A DNA stretch of 64,000 nt from NCBI RefSeq assembly GCF_015330165.1, contig NZ_JADDXT010000002.1, forward strand, positions 62,001-126,000, read 5' to 3'. Within the stretch, counting starts at the first letter, position 1, and every line of letters starts with the position of its first letter. This DNA is from Zobellia roscoffensis. Its GTDB lineage: Bacteria > Bacteroidota > Bacteroidia > Flavobacteriales > Flavobacteriaceae. A model generated the notes under the pieces. The model did no database searches, was not told where the DNA came from, and saw only the letters and a list, made by a program, of their open reading frames with translations. Below are positions 52,994 through 61,685 of the stretch, one piece after another. Made by a program: the position numbers and the translations under genes.

Positions 52994-53519
52994 AATTCTT
53001 CTCTTTCAATAACTGTTTTAAATACCCTTTCCCCCTCAAAAGCCTAGTTCTACAAGTAGTTTCCGTCAGGTCTAATATTTGGGATATTTCACTGTGGTCA
53101 TATCCTTCCATCAAATACATCATAACTACATATTTATATTTTTCAGGCAATTCTTCCATCGCACATTTAATATTATTTAAAGTGATATCATCATTTACAT
53201 TCCAATTGTCATCTTCCTCTAGAGGCATATGGCTTTCTTGAAACGGAACAGTTTGATGTTTTTTAGATTTCAGAAAATCTATACTCTTATTTATTACAAT
53301 TTTTTTAAGCCATGCACCAAACGTAACATTCCCCTCATATTGTTCTATTTTTTGAAAGGCTTTTATAAAAGATTCTTGTAAAACATCTTCAGCATCTTTG
53401 GTATTTTTTACATACCGCATTGCAACGCAGAACATACCATCACAGTACTGCCGGTACAGTTGCATCTGTCCCTTCCTGTTATTCTTTTTACATTGTTCTA
53501 CTAAATCAATCTGAAACAT
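52977..53519 (-). CDS. ECF-type RNA polymerase sigma factor
   Basis: 180 residues, sigma-70 regions 2 and 4 only. Region 2: YCDGMFCVAMRYVKNTKDAE, then DVLQESFIKAFQKI; region 2.4 continues with FGAWLKKIVINKSIDFL. Region 4 helix-turn-helix: LPEKYKYVVMMYLMEGYDHS, then EISQILDLTETTCRTRLLRG. First gene of the operon with the putative anti-sigma and DUF4097-like genes. It diverges from galM, and the 107 bp between must hold both promoters. ECF targets are unknown; self-activation is usual. Confidence 0.92.
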   Translation of the reverse strand: MFQIDLVEQCKKNNRKGQMQLYRQYCDGMFCVAMRYVKNTKDAEDVLQESFIKAFQKIEQYEGNVTFGAWLKKIVINKSIDFLKSKKHQTVPFQESHMPLEEDDNWNVNDDITLNNIKCAMEELPEKYKYVVMMYLMEGYDHSEISQILDLTETTCRTRLLRGKGYLKQLLKEKNYGARH

Positions 53520-53577
53520 TGGTTGGTTTCGTTGTCAGTTTTAGATCTGTTCTATTATAAGGACGAAAGAAATACTC

Positions 53578-53604
53578 TTGTGTTGCAAAAAACTCATAAT
53601 TTTG
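53578..53604 (+). promoter_or_regulatory. Promoter of the aldose epimerase gene
   Basis: TTG (53578-53580), a 16-bp spacer and TAATTTTG (53597-53604), matching the Bacteroidota housekeeping consensus. The TTG start codon is 22 bp further on. Confidence 0.5.
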
Positions 53605-53626
53605 TCAAGATTTTAATTATAGCCAT

Positions 53627-54532
53627 TTGAAACAAGTTACAATACAAACCGAAAATATCATCTTAATCGTTCTAGATTACGGTGCTGTCATTCAAAAATT
53701 ATTAGTTAAAGGTAAAGACGGAAACTACACTAATGTGGTTGTGGGCCTTAACTACCCTAGCGCTTATAAAAATGACAAAAAGTGCTTAGGGGCTTGTGTG
53801 GGCAGATATGCAGGAAGAATCTCTAAAGGTGGTTTTGTCTTGGACCAAGAAAGCTATCCTCTGCATAACTTAAATGGAGTTCATTTACACGGAGGAAAAC
53901 AGGGTTTTGCACAAAAGACCTGGAAGTTTGAAGAGGTAAATAATGGTCCCGAACCTTTTATAAAACTGTCCTATTTCAGTAAGCATTTAGAAGAAGGGTA
54001 TCCTGGAAATTTAAAAGTGACCTTGACTTATAAGATAAAAGACAATGCTTTAATTATTGAACATAAGGCAGAAACAGACCGTACAACGGTACTAAACCTT
54101 ACTAATCATTCTTATTTTAAACTAGATAAAGAAGAGGGCATAGAAGACTATCTGTTACAAATGAATTGTACACACTTTACAGAAAGTAATACAAACCAGC
54201 TGCCTACAGGAAAGTTTGTATCCGTAAAAGGAACCCCCTATAATTTTCTAGAGGAAAGACGTTTGGGTAGTACACCTTTAGATTTACCCTTTGCCATTCA
54301 TCCAAAAACCAATTTAGCTGCCAGAGTTAGCTCTAAAAAATCTGGAATTATCATGACCATACAAACCAACCAGCCTGCGCTAATTGTCTATACACCTCCA
54401 GAATTTCCCGGTATCTGTTTTGAGACACAAAACTTTCCCGATGCCCCCAATCAGCCTAATTTTCCTAGTTCAGTATTAAAACCTGGAGAAAAATACAGAA
54501 ACATAGCCCAGTATCACTTTTCGGTTAAATAG
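53627..54532 (+). CDS. galM: Aldose 1-epimerase (mutarotase)
   Basis: 301 residues from a TTG start; shorter than E. coli GalM, in line with cytoplasmic family members without an N-terminal extension. Active-site blocks: CVGRYAGRISKGGF, HLHGGKQGF (His), LTNHSYFKL (His) and the C-terminal FETQNFPDAPNQPNFPSSVL, preceded by the glutamate-bearing PPEFPGICFE. Interconverts alpha and beta anomers of aldoses such as glucose or galactose. Stands alone. Confidence 0.9.
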   Translation: MKQVTIQTENIILIVLDYGAVIQKLLVKGKDGNYTNVVVGLNYPSAYKNDKKCLGACVGRYAGRISKGGFVLDQESYPLHNLNGVHLHGGKQGFAQKTWKFEEVNNGPEPFIKLSYFSKHLEEGYPGNLKVTLTYKIKDNALIIEHKAETDRTTVLNLTNHSYFKLDKEEGIEDYLLQMNCTHFTESNTNQLPTGKFVSVKGTPYNFLEERRLGSTPLDLPFAIHPKTNLAARVSSKKSGIIMTIQTNQPALIVYTPPEFPGICFETQNFPDAPNQPNFPSSVLKPGEKYRNIAQYHFSVK

Positions 54533-54535
54533 CAT

Positions 54536-54569
54536 AAAAAAAGCCCTAAGAAATTAGTTTCCTTAGGGC
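54536..54569 (-). terminator. Rho-independent terminator of ohr
   Basis: Stem GCCCTAAG/CTTAGGGC (54543-54550 and 54562-54569). On the - strand it runs into seven T (54536-54542). The + side lacks a T tract, so it mainly serves ohr; galM may share it. Confidence 0.82.
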
Positions 54570-54591
54570 ATAAAAAATCAGAAAACATACT

Positions 54592-55017
54592 CTATGCTTC
54601 AACCATCAAATTCAATTCAACAGTAATATTATCTCTTGTAGCTTTACTATAAGGACATATTTCATGAGCAGCATTAATTAAATCTTCGCCTTTTTCTTTA
54701 TCCACAGTGGGCAACAAACAATCCAAAGTTGCATCTATAAAAAAGCCATCTTCACCTTTATTGAAACCAATTATTGCCGTTACGCTAAAATCACCCAAAT
54801 CATCTACACCATGTTCTTTTGCAACAGCCTGTAGAGCCCCCGCAAAACAAGTTGAGTATGCTGCAGCAAATAGTTGTTCTGGATTGGTAGATTTGCCATC
54901 AGTTTTTCCATCCGCACCAGGCATCTTAATATCTAAATCTACGGCACCATCATCACTTTTTACATGACCAGTTCTACCTCCTGTATTTGTCGCTTCCGTT
55001 TTAAAAATAGTTTTCAT
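54592..55017 (-). CDS. ohr: Organic hydroperoxide resistance protein (Ohr, OsmC family)
   Basis: 141 residues, standard for Ohr. The two peroxidatic/resolving cysteines are Cys57 (YSTCFAGAL) and Cys121 (EICPYSKATRDN); TGGRTGHVKSDDG and NPEQLFAAAYS are typical. It reduces organic and fatty-acid hydroperoxides using lipoylated proteins. Monocistronic; no OhrR-type regulator is next to it, so control is probably from elsewhere. Confidence 0.94.
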   Translation of the reverse strand: MKTIFKTEATNTGGRTGHVKSDDGAVDLDIKMPGADGKTDGKSTNPEQLFAAAYSTCFAGALQAVAKEHGVDDLGDFSVTAIIGFNKGEDGFFIDATLDCLLPTVDKEKGEDLINAAHEICPYSKATRDNITVELNLMVEA

Positions 55018-55170
55018 TATGTATAAGTTTTGATTACTTTATGAAGTTAAGCCAAGCATTTGTGAAAACTTAAAATGGATTATTAAATTATTGTGAAAAC
55101 CATCTTTATGGTCAAAAAAAGAATCGATTACGCACCTAATTCGTAACTTAGAGTAACCAATTGTTCTACA

Positions 55171-55731
55171 ATGAAATTTCTAAAATGGATTCTTATAGTA
55201 TTTGCAGTATTAGGTATTCTATTCTTTTTTGTAGTGAGCCCTTATATGCGTACTCAAACCAAAAAACATAGTCCCGAACAAACGGTTACCTATGATAAAA
55301 ATGGTTTGGATTTATCCGTAAACTATTCTAGCCCCTCCAAAAAGGATAGAATTATATTTGGAGAACTTGTACCTTACGATGTTGTTTGGCGCACTGGAGC
55401 GAATGAACCTACTACATTTTCTACTAAAACCGATATTAAAATAGAAGGCAAAAACCTTCCTGCTGGCACATATTCTTTGTGGACTAGACCTAGCCGACAG
55501 AGTTGGTCAGTTATCTTCAATAAAAACATTCCTACTTGGGGCGTATCTATTTTAAGTGGAGGAAAAGAAACCACCAGAATCATAGAAGAAGACCTTATAG
55601 AAGTTGAAATACCTACCGAGCAGACCTCAGAAACCATAGAAAATTTCACAATAGATTTTGATATGCAGCATGAGCTCTATATGCTAATGTCTTGGGACAG
55701 AACACTAGTTAAGGTACCCATTAGTAAATAA
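55171..55731 (+). CDS. DUF2911 membrane-anchored protein
   Basis: 186 residues. One N-terminal helix (about 5-25) anchors a beta-rich DUF2911 domain facing the periplasm; family blocks are LVPYDVVWRTGANEPT, LPAGTYSLWTRP and WGVSILSGGKE. Function unknown. The TTG start proposed for meaB is only 2 bp behind its stop, so the two are cotranscribed, though no functional link is known. Confidence 0.85.
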   Translation: MKFLKWILIVFAVLGILFFFVVSPYMRTQTKKHSPEQTVTYDKNGLDLSVNYSSPSKKDRIIFGELVPYDVVWRTGANEPTTFSTKTDIKIEGKNLPAGTYSLWTRPSRQSWSVIFNKNIPTWGVSILSGGKETTRIIEEDLIEVEIPTEQTSETIENFTIDFDMQHELYMLMSWDRTLVKVPISK

Positions 55732-55733
55732 AT

Positions 55734-56777
55734 TTGGACAATTCTAAAAACACAGATAAAAAAGGTATTTCTGAAATTCAGAAAAAAAGGAAGAGTCCTA
55801 TGGAACCTTCTAAATTGGTTCAAGCCTTATGCAAGGGGGACAAAACTGCTCTTGGACGAGCAATTACTTTAATTGAAAGCAATCATTCAAAACATACTGC
55901 AGAAGCCAATGAGGTGGTTTCCCTATGTTTAAAGAAACAACCTAAAAGCATTCGTATTGGTATTACGGGAGTCCCTGGAGTAGGAAAAAGCACATTCATT
56001 GAAACTTTTGGACAACTACTCACGTCACAAGGTAACAAAGTTGCCGTACTTACCGTAGACCCAACCAGTAGTCAAAGTAAAGGAAGTATTCTAGGGGATA
56101 AAACACGAATGGAAACACTGGCAAAAGACCCAAACGCTTTCATTCGTCCTTCACCTTCCGGACTTTCTTTAGGTGGGGTTACCCGTAAAACAAGAGAAAG
56201 TATTATTTTATGTGAAGCAGCAGGTTTTTCTGTTATTTTAATTGAAACCGTAGGGGTTGGCCAAAATGAAACTACAGTCCATGGTATGGTAGATTTTTTC
56301 CTTCTTCTAAAACTAGCCGGTGCAGGCGATGAACTTCAAGGCATAAAACGCGGTATTATGGAAATGGCCGATAGCATTGTTATCAATAAGGCCGATGGTA
56401 ATAACATTGCGAATGCAAAAATTGCCAAAAACGAATTTGAAAATGCCCTAAAATTATATCCACCCAAAGAAAATGGCTGGAGACCCAAAGTTTTATATTG
56501 CTCCGCAACAGAAAATACAGGCGTTGAGAAGGTTTGGAGCACAATTTCCGAATATATAAAAGAAGCCAAAGAAACAGGCTTTTTTGAGAACAGGCGCAAA
56601 CAACAGAATAAGAATTGGCTTTATGATACCATAGAACAACGCTTAAAATCCGACTTCTATACTCATACACAGGTAAAAAGCAAAATAGACGAGTTTTTGA
56701 GACAAATAGCTGCAAAAGAAATTTCTCCTTTTTTAGCCGCCGATAAATTGATAGCCGTTTTTAAAAGTCGTTCTTAA
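55734..56777 (+). CDS. meaB: Methylmalonyl-CoA mutase-associated GTPase MeaB (ArgK family)
   Basis: 347 residues from the TTG at 55734; an ATG at 55800 would give 325 residues and still keep the whole domain. G1 loop GVPGVGKSTFIET, G3 ETVGVGQNE, G4 NKADG; an N-terminal helical region and a C-terminal dimerisation helix complete it. MeaB loads and protects adenosylcobalamin in methylmalonyl-CoA mutase. The mutase genes are not in this window, so meaB is separated from them, in contrast to many genomes. Confidence 0.92.
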   Translation: MDNSKNTDKKGISEIQKKRKSPMEPSKLVQALCKGDKTALGRAITLIESNHSKHTAEANEVVSLCLKKQPKSIRIGITGVPGVGKSTFIETFGQLLTSQGNKVAVLTVDPTSSQSKGSILGDKTRMETLAKDPNAFIRPSPSGLSLGGVTRKTRESIILCEAAGFSVILIETVGVGQNETTVHGMVDFFLLLKLAGAGDELQGIKRGIMEMADSIVINKADGNNIANAKIAKNEFENALKLYPPKENGWRPKVLYCSATENTGVEKVWSTISEYIKEAKETGFFENRRKQQNKNWLYDTIEQRLKSDFYTHTQVKSKIDEFLRQIAAKEISPFLAADKLIAVFKSRS

Positions 56778-56817
56778 TTAAATACCGTAATTTTGTCAGC
56801 TAATATCTTATATCTTA

Positions 56818-57780
56818 ATGGATTTAGTTACCACATCCCTGTTATCTGTTGTCATTCCCGTTTTTAACGAGTCTGAAAATGTTGTCTTACTCACAGAAAA
56901 AATACATGAAAGTCTAACTGGCTATAACTATCAGATTGTGTACATAGACGATTTTTCGTTTGATGGCACAAGAAAGGTAATTAAAGATATGAAAGATGAT
57001 AAAGTTCATCTTATCAGCCTCAAGAGAAATTACGGACAGAGTCTAGCTTTAGCTGCAGGTATTGATTACGCCCAAGGCGAATATATCATTACCATGGACG
57101 GTGATATGCAGAACGACCCATCGGATATTCCGGGCATGCTGCATTATGTCGTTAACGATGATTATGACGTAGTTACCGGTATTCGTGCCAAAAGAAAAGA
57201 TTCTTTTGTAAAAAAAATCCCATCAAAAATAGCAAATGCCGTGATTAGGCGTACGGCAAAACTTGATATAAAGGACAATGGCTGTGCTTTAAAAGTTTTC
57301 ACAAAGGAAATTGCAAAAGACCTAAACCTGTACGGTGAAATGCACCGTTTTATAACCTTGTTGGCCCATTTTGAGGGAGCACGCATTAAACAAGTTCCCG
57401 TAAAACACCATGCTAGGCATGCAGGAAGCTCCAAATATGGATTGGAACGTGTCTTTAAAGTAGTTGCAGACATCATGTTGCTGCTTTTCATTAGAAAGTA
57501 CTTTCAGAGGCCCATCCACTTCTTTGGTATTTTTGGTGTCATTCTTATTTTAATAGGCATAATCACCAACCTATACTTATTAGTGGTGAAATTTGGACTG
57601 GGAGAGGATATTGGCTCACGACCATTGCTTACGTTCGGTATGATGTTTATCCTAGCCGGTATTCAACTATTTACTATCGGTATTGTTATGGAGCTTTTGA
57701 TACGTACGTATTACGAATCACAAAAGAAACGACCTTACCGAGTAAAGGATGTAGCTATAGCAGACCAAATCCAACCCTAA
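56818..57780 (+). CDS. Glycosyltransferase family 2, polyprenyl-phosphate sugar transferase type
   Basis: 320 residues. GT-A domain with VVIPVFNESENV, a DDFSFDGT motif, TMDGDMQNDP (DxD) and the acceptor block KDNGCALKVF; two C-terminal helices (about 240-260 and 275-300) as in GtrB/ArnC/DPM-type enzymes. These link a sugar to undecaprenyl phosphate on the inner leaflet. The convergent GT39 and PAP2 genes could use and recycle the product. A TAATTTTG box lies at 56788-56795. Confidence 0.9.
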   Translation: MDLVTTSLLSVVIPVFNESENVVLLTEKIHESLTGYNYQIVYIDDFSFDGTRKVIKDMKDDKVHLISLKRNYGQSLALAAGIDYAQGEYIITMDGDMQNDPSDIPGMLHYVVNDDYDVVTGIRAKRKDSFVKKIPSKIANAVIRRTAKLDIKDNGCALKVFTKEIAKDLNLYGEMHRFITLLAHFEGARIKQVPVKHHARHAGSSKYGLERVFKVVADIMLLLFIRKYFQRPIHFFGIFGVILILIGIITNLYLLVVKFGLGEDIGSRPLLTFGMMFILAGIQLFTIGIVMELLIRTYYESQKKRPYRVKDVAIADQIQP

Positions 57781-57796
57781 CCGTTTCATACACTCG

Positions 57797-59452
57797 TTAT
57801 CTGATATGGATAAGGTGCATTTTTTTTAGTTTCCCCTTTCTAGTGGACGGGTTTAAAAAACTACCTGATAACCGTGAAATACGGAAGTCTTTCACAGTAA
57901 ACTGTTGATCCCAATCAAGACCAGCAGCTTTTATGCTTTCTAAATCCTTATCATTTGCATAGAGCCATGCATTTTCCTCATTTTCAATTGCCTTGAGGGA
58001 GGTGTACTGTACCGGATATCGATTATAAAAATCGAGTGACCAGGTATGATAATTAGAAATTTTATAGATTTCATCAACTGGAATATCTTCATCCGCTACT
58101 ATCTCAGCCATATTAGACCCGGCTTGATACTCTAGTAAATTGGGATAAAAATGAAGGTTCAATACAGCGTTTAACAATAAAGAACTGCATACTGACAATG
58201 TTATGATTCGCAGAAAATAAGCTTCCTTTTTTAAACAAAAGTAAATTATTATCAGACAGAAAATCATCAGAATACTAGAAACAAATATGTTTTCAAACGG
58301 AAATACATAAAAACAAATAAACACCACCGCAATGAAGACTATACTTAGAACAAAATATTGCGAACCCAAAAGTAACTTAAGCGTTTTCTTCTTCTTTGTT
58401 CGAATAACCTGATTAATGTAGGACGCCGTTAGTACGGCAAATAACGGAATGACTATATTAAGATAATGTGGCAATTTAAATTGGGAGATGCTAGCCACGA
58501 TAAAAAATACTGCTATAGTCCCTATGGTTAAAAAATCATAATTAGGGTTATAGGTGAATTTTGATTTAAACAGCTTACGTATTCTTGATCCAAAAGCAAA
58601 AATTGCAGGAATCGTCCAAGGGAGAAAGACCCATAAAAAGGTATGGAAAAAGAAAAAATAATCTTTGGAAGCCTCACCCATAGTTCCTCCCGTACGCTCT
58701 AAACTCTGTTCCCAGAAAATAAAAAGGATACCGCTACGATTAGAAGTTCCTCGAATTACCTTTTCCGGATGCAGATCAAATTGATGATAATACGCATAAA
58801 GCATAGGTGCAATGGCAAGGCTAAAAAAAGCAAGTCCTTCCAAGACTTTCCAGCTAACAACACTTTCCCATTTTCTAGTATATGCCAAATGACATATTAG
58901 CGCTACACCAATTACAAATAGTGCAATTTGCCCTTTTGCGGAAAATGCCAAACCTGCAGCCAATCCGCCAATAACTATGGAAAGCAGGCTTCTTTTTTCA
59001 ACATAAGCCGTAAACTGCCATATAGCAAGAATAGTAAACGAAGCCAAAACAGCATCTGTACGAACATCAATTACCGACAAAACGATAGTCTGTGCGGTCA
59101 TAAAAATTAGAGCCGCCAATTTTCCCGTATTGGTATTGTAAAGAAGTTTTCCTAACCCGTAGCAACTATAGGCTCCAAGTAATGTAACAAGTATAGCCGG
59201 TATTCTATAGGCCCATTCAAAAAGACCAAAAATTTTAAAGGATAAGGCCGCTAGCCAAAAGTGTAAGTGCGGTTTATCTAGATACTGAGTGCCTCCTTTT
59301 ATAAGGTTGATGAAATCGTTCTCTTGTACCATTCTCATGGCCATTACAGCAAACTGAGCGGAATCGTTCTCAAAAAGCGTCACGAACATTCCGGCTATGT
59401 ATACCAGAACAATTAGTACTAATAAAAACCTGTATCTTAGGTTAGATATCAT
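57797..59452 (-). CDS. ArnT-like glycosyltransferase (family 39, PMT_2)
   Basis: 551 residues with about 11-12 membrane helices. The acidic first periplasmic loop carries the likely catalytic FENDSAQFAVMAMRM, followed by YLDKPHLHFWLAALSFKIFG, typical of ArnT/PMT_2 proteins that move a sugar from a polyprenyl-phosphate donor to lipid A, protein or another acceptor in the periplasm. It overlaps the PAP2 gene by 11 bp. Acceptor and sugar cannot be told from sequence. Confidence 0.88.
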   Translation of the reverse strand: MISNLRYRFLLVLIVLVYIAGMFVTLFENDSAQFAVMAMRMVQENDFINLIKGGTQYLDKPHLHFWLAALSFKIFGLFEWAYRIPAILVTLLGAYSCYGLGKLLYNTNTGKLAALIFMTAQTIVLSVIDVRTDAVLASFTILAIWQFTAYVEKRSLLSIVIGGLAAGLAFSAKGQIALFVIGVALICHLAYTRKWESVVSWKVLEGLAFFSLAIAPMLYAYYHQFDLHPEKVIRGTSNRSGILFIFWEQSLERTGGTMGEASKDYFFFFHTFLWVFLPWTIPAIFAFGSRIRKLFKSKFTYNPNYDFLTIGTIAVFFIVASISQFKLPHYLNIVIPLFAVLTASYINQVIRTKKKKTLKLLLGSQYFVLSIVFIAVVFICFYVFPFENIFVSSILMIFCLIIIYFCLKKEAYFLRIITLSVCSSLLLNAVLNLHFYPNLLEYQAGSNMAEIVADEDIPVDEIYKISNYHTWSLDFYNRYPVQYTSLKAIENEENAWLYANDKDLESIKAAGLDWDQQFTVKDFRISRLSGSFLNPSTRKGKLKKMHLIHIR

Positions 59453-60017
59453 CTAAGTATTTCTCAATTGCAAATATATATAACTTTGAAAACAACCAAC
59501 TAAAAAACAACCCTATTAACGCACCCGTTAATACATCTAAAGGAAAGTGAACTCCTAAATAAATTCTACTGTAAGCCACTAAAAGCGCCCATGAAATTAA
59601 AAACAACCCTATGTACCTATACTTATGCTTAAGTAGTAAGGTAAAGAAAAATGCAACCGCAAAACTGTTAGAGGCATGTGCAGAAAAATAACCGAACTTA
59701 CCTCCACACGAAGATTTCACCAACCTTACCAGCCCCTCTAAACTTGGGTCATGGCACGGGCGTAAACGTTGTACCCCGTATTTGAAGAAATTACCTAATT
59801 GGTCCGTTACTACGATTAATAGCGCTACGGCCACTAAAAGTACCAGTGTTCTTTTTAGTCCAAATGTCTTGAATACCAAGAATAATAATGCAGCGTAAAG
59901 CGGTATTGCACTGAACTTATTAGAAATGAACAACCAAAATGCATCCCATTGTACGGTTCCTAAATTATTTAGAAATAGAAACAGGTCTTTATCATGTTGA
60001 ATAAGTTCTTGCCACAT
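59442..60017 (-). CDS. PAP2-family membrane phosphatase
   Basis: 191 residues, five or six helices. The three acid-phosphatase motifs are present: KYGVQRLRP, YFSAHASNS (in place of PSGH) and SRIYLGVHFPLDV. Candidates are undecaprenyl-diphosphate phosphatase or lipid A phosphatase. The overlap with the ArnT-like gene suggests it recycles the lipid carrier or trims lipid A for that enzyme. Confidence 0.9.
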   Translation of the reverse strand: MWQELIQHDKDLFLFLNNLGTVQWDAFWLFISNKFSAIPLYAALLFLVFKTFGLKRTLVLLVAVALLIVVTDQLGNFFKYGVQRLRPCHDPSLEGLVRLVKSSCGGKFGYFSAHASNSFAVAFFFTLLLKHKYRYIGLFLISWALLVAYSRIYLGVHFPLDVLTGALIGLFFSWLFSKLYIFAIEKYLDDI

Positions 60018-60022
60018 GCTTT

Positions 60023-60250
60023 CTACTCTTCGTATCTCGCAACTTCTCGGTCATAGAAGGCTGTTGCTTGTTCTATAAGCCCCTCAGCTTCAGATTCTAA
60101 TTCTTTTTCATCTTCTGCAGAAAAGTCTTCCAACCACTCCACTTCATCATTTTCTAAATTGATGATAAAACGAGGATATTCAGTATGAACAATAAATATA
60201 GCGGTAGGATAATCTGTGTTATCTCCTAACAAAAACTTTGGGAATTCCAT
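60023..60250 (-). CDS. Small acidic conserved hypothetical protein
   Basis: 75 residues, cytoplasmic, strongly acidic in the C-terminal half (VEWLEDFSAEDEKELESEAEG). N-terminal FPKFLLGDNTDYPTAIFIVHTEYPRFIINLEND suggests a small beta sheet. It starts one base after the MATE stop and ends 5 bp before the PAP2 start, so it is part of a continuous operon. I do not recognise a function. Confidence 0.74.
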   Translation of the reverse strand: MEFPKFLLGDNTDYPTAIFIVHTEYPRFIINLENDEVEWLEDFSAEDEKELESEAEGLIEQATAFYDREVARYEE

Positions 60251-60251
60251 C

Positions 60252-61622
60252 TTATGAATTTACTATTAACTTTTTGGTTAAATAATTGAAGCGAATATAC
60301 AACATAACAGCCGATGCACTCAGTCCGGTCAACAAACCAATCCAAATACCTGTACTTCCTAATTCCGTATGCAAACCTAAGTAATAACTTACGGGGAAAC
60401 CTATTGCCCAATAGGCTATAAAGGTAATGAGTGTTGGTATTTTTACATCTTGTAAACCACGTAGCGCACCTAAAACCACCACTTGTACCCCATCCGATAT
60501 TTGAAAAAAAGCAGCAACAAGTAATAGCTCGGCAGCTAAGGCAATTACCTCTATATTATCTACCACGTTCAAAGCGTCATCTAAATCTAAATATAGCGTT
60601 GGAAACCAATGCCTACCCAATAAGAATAATGCCGCAAAAACAATTTCCAATAGCAATGTGAGAAAAAATATAGATTTCCCAATACGTCTTAATTCCACAA
60701 AATTGCGTAACCCCTTTTGGTTTCCTACTCTAATCATAGCAGCAATTCCCAGCCCCATTCCGAACATAAAAGTCATACTGCTTAAGTTTAAGGCTATCTG
60801 ATTGGCAGCTTGGGCATTCTTCCCCAAAACTCCACTTAGCCATATCGCAGCGGTAAAAATGGCCACCTCAAAAAACATTTGTAATGCCGATGGAAAACCA
60901 AGGTCTATAATTTTCTTGATTACCTTTTTTTCAATATTCTTCCAATTGAATCCCGTTACATAGTCATGGAATTTCTTTTTACTCTTGAGCAGGTACCAGA
61001 TATAAGCAACCATTAAAAACCTGGAAACCAACGTACCAATAGCCGCACCTACGATTCCCATTTTTGGAAAACCGAACGAACCGAAAATCAATAAGTAATT
61101 AATTGTTATATTCACCACATTAGCCATAATCGTGGCATACATAGGGTATTTGGTTTGCGAAAGTCCTTCAGAAAATTGCTTAAATGCCTGAAAAACAACT
61201 AAAGGCACCAATGAAAAAGCTACTAAATCCAAATAGGGCAAGGCTAAAGAGACAACCTCTTCGGACTGCCGCATAGAATACATTAAGGGTTTTGCCAATA
61301 ATATAATCCCGAACAAAACCAGACTAAGTACCGTACACAGGACCAAACCATGCTTTAACGCACTTTTTGCATCTGCCTTGTTACCCGCTCCGTCTGCCTC
61401 TGCCACCAGAGGAGTAATAGCGGTAGAAAAGCCAATCCCTAATGACATTGCTATAAAAACAAAACTATTGCCCAATGAAACCGCAGCCAATTCTGCCGTC
61501 CCCAATTGACCTACCATAATATTGTCTGCCAATTGTACAAACGTATGCCCTAACATCCCCAATATTACGGGTACCGATAGCTTTATATTATACCTAAATT
61601 CTTTTGTGTATTGCTGAAACAA
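60252..61622 (-). CDS. MATE-family multidrug efflux transporter
   Basis: 456 residues, twelve membrane helices in two related halves (each opening VPVILGMLGHTFVQLADNIMVG-like and PSALQMFFEVAIFTAAIWLSG-like). NorM/DinF-type. Start is a TTG at 61622, no nearer ATG fits. Expels cationic drugs or other solutes with Na+ or H+. First of a run with the acidic small protein, PAP2 and ArnT-like genes; efflux need not relate to their work. Confidence 0.9.
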   Translation of the reverse strand: MFQQYTKEFRYNIKLSVPVILGMLGHTFVQLADNIMVGQLGTAELAAVSLGNSFVFIAMSLGIGFSTAITPLVAEADGAGNKADAKSALKHGLVLCTVLSLVLFGIILLAKPLMYSMRQSEEVVSLALPYLDLVAFSLVPLVVFQAFKQFSEGLSQTKYPMYATIMANVVNITINYLLIFGSFGFPKMGIVGAAIGTLVSRFLMVAYIWYLLKSKKKFHDYVTGFNWKNIEKKVIKKIIDLGFPSALQMFFEVAIFTAAIWLSGVLGKNAQAANQIALNLSSMTFMFGMGLGIAAMIRVGNQKGLRNFVELRRIGKSIFFLTLLLEIVFAALFLLGRHWFPTLYLDLDDALNVVDNIEVIALAAELLLVAAFFQISDGVQVVVLGALRGLQDVKIPTLITFIAYWAIGFPVSYYLGLHTELGSTGIWIGLLTGLSASAVMLYIRFNYLTKKLIVNS

Positions 61623-61685
61623 AACTGATTGGTTTAAGGTGAAACCGAGTATATTTCTCCTATTCGTCGGTTTATTTTTTGAATA

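Noticed and set aside
3682..56795. TAATTTTG/TAAATTTG boxes at 3682, 23190, 29066 and 56788 as full promoters
   Set aside because: Each fits the -7 consensus but has no TTG at a proper distance upstream. In AT-rich intergenic DNA the box alone is expected by chance, so they are only mentioned within gene entries.
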